Shown: in pieces, positions 7,959-14,902 of the stretch
How the letters are laid out: the number at the start of each line of letters is the position of its first letter
Position numbering within the stretch: the stretch's first letter is position 1
Origin: Paraktedonobacter sp034438135
GTDB taxonomy: Bacteria; Chloroflexota; Ktedonobacteria; Ktedonobacterales; Ktedonobacteraceae
Direction: 5' to 3'
Length of the DNA stretch: 15,292 nucleotides
Assembly (NCBI GenBank): GCA_034438135.1
Contig: DAOTTL010000506.1
Span: 1 to 15,292 of the forward strand
Notes under the pieces: generated by a model
Database searches by the model: none
Told to the model about the DNA's origin: nothing
The model's input: the letters and a program-made list of their open reading frames with translations, nothing else
Made by a program: the position numbers and the translations under genes

Positions 7959-7990
7959 GCTCATATACGATTGTATAATCGATATTGAGC
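7959..7990. promoter_or_regulatory. 32-bp imperfect dyad, candidate operator, overlapping a TATAAT box
   Basis: The pattern GCTCA-N4-CGAT-N6-ATCG-N4-TGAGC is exactly symmetrical about its centre. It lies 105 bp upstream of the hmaS start. A plus-strand TATAAT (7974-7979) lies inside it, and on the minus strand TATACA (7972-7977) with TTAACG 16 nt upstream (7994-7999) is a possible promoter. The layout suits a dimeric repressor site, but no regulator gene is in the window. Confidence 0.4.
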
Positions 7991-8014
7991 ATGCGTTAAT
8001 GAGGCGAAAAAAGG

Positions 8015-8200
8015 ATGTATTATCCCTACTTCTATCAAGTAGCGGGCATTTTTGTCAGTCTTTTCCTGCGTGAGGGCGTGCAGATGCCGCGCCTGGACCT
8101 TCAAGAACTAGTCAAAAATCCGGCTGTGATCGAGTCAGGGAGAATAAAAAAACAACGATTAATCGTTGCTATGAGCAACACCCAGGTATTCGGGATATGA
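8015..8200 (+). CDS. Doubtful small ORF, unknown function
   Basis: A 61-codon frame whose product has an aromatic, hydrophobic N-terminus (MYYPYFYQVAGIFVSLFL) followed by a polar segment. I recognise no family. In its favour, GAGG lies about 10 nt before the ATG and a TATAAT box (7974-7979) about 35 nt upstream. Against it, no clear -35 element is present, the region is AT-rich intergenic sequence, and the end overlaps a palindrome. It may be a remnant or not a gene at all. Confidence 0.2.
   Translation: MYYPYFYQVAGIFVSLFLREGVQMPRLDLQELVKNPAVIESGRIKKQRLIVAMSNTQVFGI
8153..8168. promoter_or_regulatory. Perfect 16-bp palindrome
   Basis: CAACGATTAATCGTTG is its own reverse complement with no spacer. 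Such a site suits binding of a dimeric regulator better than a terminator, since no T-tract follows. It lies about 300 bp upstream of the hmaS start, inside the doubtful small ORF. Confidence 0.35.
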
Positions 8201-8736
8201 CGGAATCTGGTCCATCAAATATGATACTGATATGGATAGACTCTGACATACATTAAACGGATGAAGAAAGTTTCTAACCATTGGTCAAAAACTAAAATAG
8301 CATGGATGAGGTTCGGCAGAATCTCCTTTTGACGAGAAAAGAAGCGCTAAGAATCTTGTTGAGAAGTATACTCTAACGGTGAATATATTTCACTTTTTAG
8401 GTGGTACCTCTATTCTGATACTACAATAAAATTTGGCTATTGTCAAGAGACTCCTTCTCTCTTTTCAGCTAGAATCACGTAGAAAGCTACATACCTAAAA
8501 AGATATTACAGCGTAATAAAAATCTAGCAAAAATCTAGAATTAGATGTAAAAAGAGCAAAGTGAGAGAGCTGATATGATAAATGCATTATTGATAATGTA
8601 TTAAAAGGAAAACAAGTAGGAGTAGTACGCGCAACTACCTTCCTGGGTTGATCAGACAGATCGCCAATTTCTGCTCCCTCCGTTCTTGCTCCCGGCCCTC
8701 TGATCCAGCATCTATTTGCAAACATTCGCACATGTT

Positions 8737-9795
8737 TCATCGTGGCAGCAATGGACGCTCTGCCTGCTCTGGTGGCCAGACCACACGCCGTTGTCCTTGC
8801 TGCCACTGCACGATGAGGACGCGGTGTCCCGTCTGTAAACCACTGCGTGGATCGAGCTGGAAGGTGCCATAGAGCGTTGTACAAACTAACTGGCGGGCAG
8901 CGGCGAGTTGCGCTGCATCTTCGCAACTTCCACTCTCGCGCAGACAGCGGGCGCATAGCAATCCGGCGGCAAAAGCTTGCACGGCTGGATAGGGAGGCTC
9001 TCCCTCCTCATGCTCGTGATACTTTGCTTTGAACCACTCGGCGTCAGGACCTTCATCTGGTTGGGGAGCGGCGGTGGCGATCCACTGAGCAGGACCAAGT
9101 AAGCCCTCGCGCTGTTTATCCAGGGATGCCAGCACCTCTTCAACACCTGCTCCAACAAAGGCTGCGAAACGCCAGGGACGTTTCAGGAGCAGGGAGGCCA
9201 CGGCTAGCTCATCCGCGAAGTTCCCGACCACCAGCAACACGTCTCCATCTGGAACGGTTGCAACCAGGGGAAGAGCCTGTGATGGCTCAAAAGGAATCGC
9301 CTGAATCTCGAAATGTAACGCTGTAGCCACTGCGTATGCGCCGGTCGCGACATCTCGGCCAAACCCACTGGTACTATGAAATAGCGAGATTGTCTTTACC
9401 TGCTGATCGAAGGCGCGAATGGCGTGAAGGACTTCAGCAAAATAAGTTGATGCTGGCGAAAGAACATTGATGACTTGCGGAAACGCCGGTCTGGCAAGTC
9501 GAGAGGTGGCACCACCATGATTCCAGAGAACGCGTTCACTCGCGCGGGCAGCCCCGAGCATGCCATGGCTGCCATAGGGTCCAAATAGGATGTCTGGTTG
9601 TGTCGCCAGAGCCGTCTGCATCGCTGTCCTGATGCTGGTGCCTGTATCCCATACATCAAGTGTAACCTCGGTCCATGGTGATGGCAGCGTGGCAGCGTGT
9701 CTGGTCCATACGTTTAGTCCGGTAACGCAGGCTTGTCCAAAGAGCGCGAGCGGACCGCTTAAGGGGGTCACGAGTGCCGCATGCAAGGTGGTCAT
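8737..9795 (-). CDS. Type I periplasmic-binding-protein-like protein (LivK/AmiC class), no signal peptide
   Basis: From ATG 9795 the protein has 352 residues and opens with LHAALVTPLSGPLALFG, the first strand and binding loop of branched-chain amino acid/amide ABC-transporter binding proteins (Peripla_BP_6 type). GPYGSHGMLGAA and INVLSPASTYF continue the fold. These proteins bind small molecules between two lobes. No signal peptide or lipobox Cys precedes the domain, so it may act in the cytoplasm as a sensor, as AmiC does, or be a solitary orphan; no permease or ATPase is nearby. Longer starts exist (GTG 9891, ATG 9846). GTG 9891 is unlikely because it lies upstream of the transcription start predicted from the promoter at 9892-9919. 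ATG 9795 follows an AG-rich tract that supplies the ribosome site. It is divergent from the MFS gene at 10148. Confidence 0.8.
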   Translation of the reverse strand: MTTLHAALVTPLSGPLALFGQACVTGLNVWTRHAATLPSPWTEVTLDVWDTGTSIRTAMQTALATQPDILFGPYGSHGMLGAARASERVLWNHGGATSRLARPAFPQVINVLSPASTYFAEVLHAIRAFDQQVKTISLFHSTSGFGRDVATGAYAVATALHFEIQAIPFEPSQALPLVATVPDGDVLLVVGNFADELAVASLLLKRPWRFAAFVGAGVEEVLASLDKQREGLLGPAQWIATAAPQPDEGPDAEWFKAKYHEHEEGEPPYPAVQAFAAGLLCARCLRESGSCEDAAQLAAARQLVCTTLYGTFQLDPRSGLQTGHRVLIVQWQQGQRRVVWPPEQAERPLLPR

Positions 9796-9891
9796 CTTGT
9801 CTCTTTCTCTCTCTCTTTCCCAGTTTTTTACGTTTCCTATGATCATTGAGAATAGGCTTGTAAATGAGGGTCGATTCTGTCCTTGTTTCAC

Positions 9892-9919
9892 TCTATACTT
9901 AGAGCAGAAGAACAGTCAA
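9892..9919 (-). promoter_or_regulatory. Sigma-70-type promoter for the binding-protein gene
   Basis: Read on the minus strand, TTGACT (9914-9919), a 16-nt spacer and TATAGA (9892-9897). The predicted start is near 9885, giving a leader of about 90 nt to ATG 9795. Confidence 0.5.
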
Positions 9920-9944
9920 GCATAAAGAAAAAGGCTTTTTGTAC

Positions 9945-9999
9945 AGGAAATAGATGAGTTTGTAAGCAGCAGAGCTGCTTACAAACTCATCTATTTCCT
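9945..9999. repeat. Perfect 26-bp stem with 3-nt loop between divergent promoters
   Basis: Positions 9945-9970 pair without a mismatch with 9974-9999; the loop is AGA. It lies between the promoters of the divergent binding-protein and MFS genes, not at a gene end. A T-rich stretch follows on the plus strand (10000-10018), so it could stop plus-strand readthrough, but no plus-strand gene precedes it. Alternatives are a cruciform-type operator or a small mobile repeat. Confidence 0.85.
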
Positions 10000-10015
10000 C
10001 TTTATTCTTATCCTT

Positions 10016-10045
10016 TTGCTAGAGGGTCAGCATGCGTGCTATACT
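10016..10045 (+). promoter_or_regulatory. Extended -10 promoter for the second MFS gene
   Basis: TTGCTA (10016-10021), an 18-nt spacer and TATACT (10040-10045), the latter preceded by TGC, i.e. an extended -10. The start would be near 10052, about 96 nt before the ATG at 10148. Confidence 0.5.
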
Positions 10046-10147
10046 TGAAATCAGTGGTTCCAACCCAAACATGTCTACACAGCTTTCCAAATAAGCTTTT
10101 CTGGCAAGAATGCATATACTAGCTGCTGCCTATGAACAAGGATAGAG

Positions 10148-11485
10148 ATGACATTGCAAGACGCCGCTTCCTCAACAGGTGAGGTGAAGGCACCCCTCTC
10201 TGGCGGAGAAACGCCTCCTAAAAAACGCCTGCAAACCTTTCGGGCTTTGCGGCACCGCGATTATCGACTCTTCTGGATCAGTCTGATTGTGTCCTCGGTA
10301 GGTACATGGATGCAAATCATTTCGCAGAGCTTGCTTGTCCTCATGCTTACACATGGTTCAGCCTTTGCGCTGGGAACGGTCTCGCTGGCTCAGGCGATCT
10401 CCTTTTTTCTTTTTGCATTGATTGGCGGAGGTCTGGCTGACCGTGTTGATAAGAGGCGATTTCTGCTGTTCACTCAGACACTCTCGATGTTACTGGCCAC
10501 TCTTCTAGGCATCCTCACGATTACGGGCGTAATCCAGGTCTGGATGATCGTGTTGCTGGCATTCTGTTCAGGTACAGTCCTGAGCTTTGATCAGCCAACA
10601 CGTTCTTCGCTCGTGCCTGTTCTGGTGCCGAAGGAAGATTTGATGAATGCGATCTCACTGCAAACGACGGTCTTTAATGGCGCATCGGTCATAGGTCCCT
10701 CGCTTGGCGGTGTGACAGTGGGAGTGCTGGCCTATGCGGCCACACGGATAGGCATCACTAACCCTCTGGCCGGTTATGCTGGCAATTTCTTTCTCAATGC
10801 GGTCAGTTATCTGGGAACGCTAGTGGTACTCCTGGCCATGCATGTCCCGGAGGATCGTGCGGCAGCCAGCATTGATAAACGTGGTCCGTTCCTGGCTTCC
10901 ATTCGCGCTTCACTGGTGACGGTGGGACGCGATCCGGCGTTGCCCTGGGTGCTTTCGGGTTACGGTGCGCTGCTCTTTTTTGGTCCTTCAACCTCGCTGA
11001 TTTTGCCCTATTTCGCGACTCAACTGTTGCACCTCAATGCTTTTCAATTGGGTCTGCTTTTCTCGGCAGCCGGTCTGGGCACTATCCTTGGGGCACTGGG
11101 AGTTGCATCGCTGGGGGATTTTCGTTACAAAGGGTATCTTTTGCTCCTATCGTTCTTTATATGGTGCGCCGCGCTCTTCGTTTTCGCTTTCAGCCATCTC
11201 TTCTGGCTCTCGCTGCTGACGCTGCTCTTCTTTGGGATTGCCCAGAATGGCGTGGCTGCAACGGCAATTACTCTTTTGCAAACACACGTTCCACCACAGA
11301 TGCGCGGACGGGTGATGAGTCTGAATACACTACTGATTATGGGTGTGCGCCCTTTAGGGGACTTTCCCGCTGGCGCTCTCATTGGCATCGTCGGAGGTCC
11401 TGGCACTGTGGTGCTCTGTACAAGCATAGTCACGCTCTATACGCTTGTCCTACTCCTGGGGCGTCCGGTGATTCGTTCAATGTAA
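10148..11485 (+). CDS. MFS transporter (MFS_3/EntS-like)
   Basis: A 445-residue inner-membrane transporter with a hydrophilic N-terminus (1-40), repeated hydrophobic segments and motif A, GGGLADRVDKRR (93-104). A second basic loop, PPQMRGRVMSL, lies in the C-terminal half. Length and motifs are normal for the drug/siderophore-exporter branch of the major facilitator superfamily. It is related in family, but clearly not identical, to the operon MFS protein at 3842-5470, and it lacks the repeat tail. AAGGA lies about 5 nt before the ATG. It is divergent from the binding-protein gene and probably monocistronic, since a strong stem follows at 11536. Its substrate cannot be stated, and no link to the NRPS product is shown. 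Confidence 0.9.
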   Translation: MTLQDAASSTGEVKAPLSGGETPPKKRLQTFRALRHRDYRLFWISLIVSSVGTWMQIISQSLLVLMLTHGSAFALGTVSLAQAISFFLFALIGGGLADRVDKRRFLLFTQTLSMLLATLLGILTITGVIQVWMIVLLAFCSGTVLSFDQPTRSSLVPVLVPKEDLMNAISLQTTVFNGASVIGPSLGGVTVGVLAYAATRIGITNPLAGYAGNFFLNAVSYLGTLVVLLAMHVPEDRAAASIDKRGPFLASIRASLVTVGRDPALPWVLSGYGALLFFGPSTSLILPYFATQLLHLNAFQLGLLFSAAGLGTILGALGVASLGDFRYKGYLLLLSFFIWCAALFVFAFSHLFWLSLLTLLFFGIAQNGVAATAITLLQTHVPPQMRGRVMSLNTLLIMGVRPLGDFPAGALIGIVGGPGTVVLCTSIVTLYTLVLLLGRPVIRSM

Positions 11486-11535
11486 GGGGGGTAACTATTC
11501 AGGTGTTCTGTCGAAACCGCCCCACCCCACAGAGA

Positions 11536-11596
11536 GAAAAGGTGTGTCGAGCAAAACGGGCGGGGTTCCCACCTATTTTGCTCGACACACCTTTTC
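11536..11596. terminator. Perfect 21-bp stem downstream of the MFS gene, probable terminator
   Basis: Positions 11536-11556 pair perfectly with 11576-11596 around a 19-nt GC-rich loop. The stem lies 51 bp after the MFS stop codon, the position of a transcription terminator, though the usual T-run after the stem is missing (CTTTTC is part of the arm). A shorter GC stem (CGCTGC-AG-GCAGCG, about 11606-11619) follows at once. Confidence 0.65.
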
Positions 11597-11740
11597 CGTT
11601 CCTCGCCGCTGCAGGCAGCGAGAAGGGGGCACCTGAGTTAGTTACGTAAGGGGTTATTATCTGCAGGAACGTAAAGATCCCATGACCTGAAAGAGTCTAA
11701 TTCTCTCACGAGAGTGTTCTGATTTTGGAGGCTTCCATTT

Positions 11741-12586
11741 ATGCATGTAGATCCCAGGGAAAAGTCATCTGACTTGACTATGCCAGCCTACCCATCTGCT
11801 GGCCAGGTTGTGCGTCTGGCATACGGTCCAGCGTCACTGCAATTTGGCGAGTTATATGTCCCAGAAACTCCTGGTCCCTATCCCGTCGTGATACTTATTC
11901 ACGGGGGTTTCTGGCATGCTCCTTACGATTTGTCTTTAATGAGTGGACTTGCTAAGGATCTGGCGCAGCGAGGAATTGCGGCCTGGAATATTGAATATCG
12001 ACGCATAGGGGACCCTGGTGGTGGCTGGCCTGAGACGCTTCGCGATGTTGCTCGGGCTGCTGACTATCTCCAAACGTTGTCAGCACGTTATAATCTGGAC
12101 TTGCAACGTGTGGTTACAGTGGGACATTCCGCGGGTGGACACCTGGCGCTCTGGTTAGCTGCACGCAAGGATCTCGCACCTGATAGTCCTCTGAACGTCG
12201 GTGGCACACCTCTCTCATTGGTTGGAGTTGTCAGTCTTGCAGGTGCGAATGACCTGGAACATGTATGGCAGCTTCGACTCGGCAATAAGGCAGCGGAAAA
12301 GCTTTTGGGTGGATCTCCTAAAAAGGTACCAGAACGCTATAGAGAGGCATCTCCAGCGGCTCACCTGCCACTTGGTCTGCCACAGGTACTCATTCATGGA
12401 ACAGCGGACACTCATGTTCCACTGATCATCAGTCGGGCCTACGCGCAGAAGGCCACAGATGCCGGGGATGTCATCACACTGATTGAATTGCCAAGAGCCG
12501 ATCATTTTGTCGTGATTGATCCAGAATCATCCGCCTGGGAGATTGCTGTGGCGGAGATCCACAAACTATTTAGGAGTCATTCCTGA
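11741..12586 (+). CDS. Alpha/beta hydrolase, esterase or arylformamidase (KynB-like) family
   Basis: A 281-residue cytoplasmic hydrolase. HGGFW (54-58) is the oxyanion-hole motif typical of kynurenine formamidases and hormone-sensitive-lipase-like esterases, GHSAGG (128-133) holds the nucleophile Ser130, and Asp223 (GTADTHVP) and His255 (RADHFV) complete the triad in the expected order. Family members hydrolyse formamides or short acyl esters; the true substrate is unknown, and no other kynurenine-pathway gene is near. GGAGG lies 9 nt upstream of ATG 11741, which fixes the start. The last codons and the stop lie inside the left arm of the stem at 12571-12633, so the C-terminus RSHS is partly dictated by that element. 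It converges with the gene at 12618-13577. Confidence 0.9.
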   Translation: MHVDPREKSSDLTMPAYPSAGQVVRLAYGPASLQFGELYVPETPGPYPVVILIHGGFWHAPYDLSLMSGLAKDLAQRGIAAWNIEYRRIGDPGGGWPETLRDVARAADYLQTLSARYNLDLQRVVTVGHSAGGHLALWLAARKDLAPDSPLNVGGTPLSLVGVVSLAGANDLEHVWQLRLGNKAAEKLLGGSPKKVPERYREASPAAHLPLGLPQVLIHGTADTHVPLIISRAYAQKATDAGDVITLIELPRADHFVVIDPESSAWEIAVAEIHKLFRSHS

Positions 12587-12633
12587 CTTTCCTATGGCTT
12601 GCCAGGCCATAGGAAAGTCAGGAATGACTCCTA
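12571..12633. terminator. Perfect 28-bp stem shared by two convergent genes, bidirectional terminator
   Basis: Positions 12571-12598 pair perfectly with 12606-12633 around a 7-nt loop (TTGCCAG). Both converging stop codons (12584-12586 plus, 12618-12620 minus) lie within the arms. The position suits a terminator for both directions. CTTTCC in the arm gives only a weak T-rich element. Confidence 0.85.
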
Positions 12634-13577
12634 TTCAGACCTCCACCGAGGATCCATCCCTCTTCTGCAAGGCACACCTGGACCGCTTCATCGGAGAGTT
12701 CCGGGGGTCGGACGAACAATGGATGCAACTGACCGGCGCTATCGCGTGCTCTCAACCAGTTTGTGACTGCACGTACCTGCGCTTGATCACGAATAACCAG
12801 GGTGGGATCAAGCGGCCCTGGGACCAGTCCTGGCCAGATCTCAACATGCAGGATAGCGGGACCACTCTCAGGAATCGGTCTGGACGTAAATCCTGTTTCA
12901 AAGGGCCAGACCTTGCTGAAGGATGCAAGCAGAGGATCATCGCGCAACTGGCAGACGGCTGGGATACCCACAAGAATTTGTCCTCCGACACTGCCATTGC
13001 CTAATAGTTTCCAGCCGGGCTGGATGCCGCGTTCTCCTTTGTCCGCCCAACGGAAGCGATCGAGAAGCAGATCGGGTGCGACTGGATAGGGATAGCCCTG
13101 GGCCGGACTTTTCATTTTGAGCGTCGAACATTCGTGGTCAGCAGGACATCCCCAGAGAGGACCAGGGGTTGGACCGCCACACCGCATGTTAAGTTCAGCA
13201 GCCACCTCGAAGCGGTTATTCTGGTTATGCTCTTCATCTCTGATCAGACGCGTTAGCTCATTCCAGACCTTGCGCCAGGCCGGGATATCTCCTTGCAGGT
13301 CGAGTGCTCTGGCAAATCCGGTTGGATAGCCAAACGAGAAATCGAAGCCGAGGAGTACGCGTCGTTTGAGACTCGTATAATAGAGGAGTCGTTCGCGTAT
13401 ATACGAGCGACAGGCGAAGCGTGTTGTCCAATAGCTCTCATTGGAAAAAGAGCTATGTTCTCTCTCATCTGCCAATGCTTCACTGACCCAGAGAGCATCC
13501 TTCGTCGGCTTTCTGGGCGAAGGAGCATTCCGAGCGCTCCAATCCACAGCAATGTAGACATCAAAAAGACCTGGCAT
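12618..13577 (-). CDS. Conserved protein with RNase H-like (DUF429-type) motifs, function unknown
   Basis: A 319-residue soluble protein. The start carries AVDWSA (10-15), the middle GFDFSFGYP (77-85), then HVEIWPG (244-250) and a final EEGWILG (305-311). This series of spaced acidic motifs resembles the RNase H-like DUF429 group and a set of proteins often labelled, on thin grounds, as cobalamin- or molybdopterin-related. No nuclease activity can be claimed. Asp12, Asp79 and Glu246 are the best candidates for a metal site. The ATG at 13577 has a weak purine-rich site (GAAGAGTGAGA). It is transcribed towards the hydrolase gene, with 31 bp between stop codons, and ends RSHS like its neighbour. 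The C-terminus after GWILG looks like a short extension created by the shared stem. Confidence 0.75.
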   Translation of the reverse strand: MPGLFDVYIAVDWSARNAPSPRKPTKDALWVSEALADEREHSSFSNESYWTTRFACRSYIRERLLYYTSLKRRVLLGFDFSFGYPTGFARALDLQGDIPAWRKVWNELTRLIRDEEHNQNNRFEVAAELNMRCGGPTPGPLWGCPADHECSTLKMKSPAQGYPYPVAPDLLLDRFRWADKGERGIQPGWKLLGNGSVGGQILVGIPAVCQLRDDPLLASFSKVWPFETGFTSRPIPESGPAILHVEIWPGLVPGPLDPTLVIRDQAQVRAVTNWLRARDSAGQLHPLFVRPPELSDEAVQVCLAEEGWILGGGLNRSHS

Positions 13578-13981
13578 CTGTTCTCACTCTTCTTTTTTGT
13601 ATGAGTTATTCCTCATTTTAAGACATGAGCAGAAGTTTTTGCTGGCGGCGCAGCCATCACATTTTTAGGTATGAGTCATCCCTACCTTTTCTGCGGCTTG
13701 CAAAGCCGCCCCTCGCCTCGCCCCCAAAAGTACCCGATAAAATTGCAAAGAGAAAGTGTGCAAAATAGACCTTCTCTTTTCTACAGGGATGGTAGCTCCG
13801 TCACGCGCACGTTTTGGCGCTTTTTTTTGTGGCCAAAAGGCACGCTTTTGGAATGTATTGGGATGAATGACTGTCTGAGACGTTTAGAAACAGAGAAAAA
13901 ATGTGTAAAATAGTGAGGGAGATTGCCTGTGAAACGTTCAACTCCATCGCGCAATCCTGCCGAGTACGGTTATCCATGTCG
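13578..13981. other. 404-bp intergenic region rich in short repeats and stems
   Basis: No gene is supported. It holds two related elements with GTATGAGTYATYCCT followed by T-runs (13599-13619 and 13669-13690, 70 bp apart). Small stems include GCGGCTT/AAGCCGC (13693-13709), AAAGAGAA/TTCTCTTT (13747-13779), TTTTGGC/GCCAAAA around a T8 tract (13812-13838) and CCAAAAG/CTTTTGG (13833-13851). A degenerate direct repeat AGAGAAA..TGTG.AAAATAG occurs near 13749 and again near 13893. Some of these may terminate the flavin oxidoreductase transcript or carry the promoter of the gene at 12618-13577, but none is clear. Confidence 0.55.
13599..13690 (+). repeat. Two copies of a short dispersed element (GTATGAGTYATYCCT)
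   Basis: Copies at 13599-13619 and 13669-13690 share GTATGAGT-(T/C)-AT-(T/C)-CCT and a flanking T-run. Their core GAGTYATYCCT also occurs in both arms of the convergent terminator (12574-12584 and, inverted, 12620-12630). Confidence 0.5.
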
Positions 13982-14902
13982 TTATTTCCTGGCGAACGCT
14001 GGCACGACTTCGTGTACAAGAGTTTCTAGCGAAGTGAGTTGGGGAAAACCCCCTGCTCTGAGCATAAAATAGCTAATGCCCAGATCAGCCAGCTTTTGCA
14101 GGTGCTCGATGATTTGGGCGGGTGTGCCGACAATATCTTCGTCGTTTATCTGGCGGTTGCTCGTCAAGGCGCGGAGTTCTTTTTCGTTGGGCGCACAATA
14201 GATCTCGTCCAGGCTCAGAGTACGTTTGAGGGTAGCGGGATCGCGACCAAGGGCTTCGCAGGCTCTGTCGAGTGCGGTCAGTTGCTCTTTCAGTTTGGCT
14301 GGATCGGTTGCAGGGCCATGCCACCAGTCGGCGTACTGAGCGCAGAGCCGCATCATTTTTGGCTGAGAACTGGCCAGCATGATGGGCGGTTCTGGTTCGG
14401 GTTTTGGTTGACAATAGGCGTCTTTGATCGAATGATGGGTACCTGTGAAGGTCGATTTTTCGCCTTTCCAGAGCATTTTGATAATTTGCAGCGTCTCTTC
14501 CAATCCTTCGACGCGCTGTTTAGAGCCGGGAAAGGGCAGGCCGTAGGCGTCGCATTCCTCCAGGTTCCAGCTTGCACCTGCACCGAGACCCAGAATGAAA
14601 TTTCCCTGACTCATATATTGGAAGGTTGCCGCCATTTTTGCCAATTGGGCGGGATTGCGGAAGAGCTGACATAAGACTATGTGTCCGTATTTTAATGCTG
14701 GTTGCATGCCTGCAAAATAAGCCAGTTCGGTCCAGCCTTCTAACAAGAAGCTATCCTCAAATTGCAAATGATCGAACAGCCAGACCGAATCGAACGAACC
14801 GACGATCAGGTCCAGACAACGCCGTACTGCCTTGACGAATTCTGCACGTCCGAACTCCGTCTCGCCCTGCGGGGCCTGCCAACCAAATTGTATGTTGGTC
14901 AT
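13982..14902 (-). CDS. LLM-class flavin-dependent oxidoreductase, probably F420-dependent
   Basis: A 306-residue TIM-barrel protein of the luciferase-like monooxygenase family. Typical features are SVWLFDHLQF after the first strand, GHIVLCQLFRNPAQLAKMAAT in the middle, and ILGLGAGASWNLEECDAYGLPFPG, close to the LGLGAGWNE..AYGIPFP signature of the Rv1855c-like F420-dependent group. IMLASSQPKMMRLCAQYADWW and the closing VGTPAQIIEHLQKLADLGISYF fit as well. It would transfer hydride between F420H2 (or FMNH2) and an unknown substrate. Length is normal. The ATG at 14902 has GGTGA about 10 nt upstream and a good promoter. It is separated from its neighbours by 404 bp on one side and sits alone, so no pathway can be assigned. 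Confidence 0.88.
   Translation of the reverse strand: MTNIQFGWQAPQGETEFGRAEFVKAVRRCLDLIVGSFDSVWLFDHLQFEDSFLLEGWTELAYFAGMQPALKYGHIVLCQLFRNPAQLAKMAATFQYMSQGNFILGLGAGASWNLEECDAYGLPFPGSKQRVEGLEETLQIIKMLWKGEKSTFTGTHHSIKDAYCQPKPEPEPPIMLASSQPKMMRLCAQYADWWHGPATDPAKLKEQLTALDRACEALGRDPATLKRTLSLDEIYCAPNEKELRALTSNRQINDEDIVGTPAQIIEHLQKLADLGISYFMLRAGGFPQLTSLETLVHEVVPAFARK

Larger units (their letters stand above)
7855..8736. other. AT-rich 882-bp intergenic region upstream of the biosynthetic operon
   Basis: No convincing gene covers this stretch, which is clearly more AT-rich than the flanking genes. It must hold the promoter of the minus-strand hmaS operon. One weak candidate on that strand is TTGTCA followed 17 nt later by TAGTTT, about 20 nt from the ribosome site, but the match is poor. 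It also contains a 32-bp dyad (7959-7990), a small doubtful ORF (8015-8200), a 16-bp palindrome (8153-8168), a paired AAAATCTAG (near 8521 and 8532) and a CATTAT-TG-ATAATG dyad (8585-8598). The stretch 8201-8500 shows nothing I can name. Confidence 0.6.

Noticed and set aside
8495..8956. 153-codon minus-strand frame
   Set aside because: Mostly out-of-frame overlap with the end of the binding-protein gene plus AT-rich sequence; no coding character.
9796..9891. GTG 9891 start of the binding protein, adding 32 residues
   Set aside because: The extra stretch reads as a charged ERERER segment, gives no signal peptide, and begins upstream of the start site implied by the 9892-9919 promoter.
11161..11649. 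162-codon plus-strand frame
   Set aside because: Out-of-frame shadow of the second MFS gene that runs on through the terminator stem.
13812..13838. Plus-strand intrinsic terminator at the T8 tract (GCGC...GCGC then T8)
   Set aside because: The stem before the T-run is only 4 bp, and no plus-strand gene precedes it.
14039..14674. 211-codon plus-strand frame
   Set aside because: Antisense shadow of the flavin oxidoreductase, with no ribosome site or recognisable motif.
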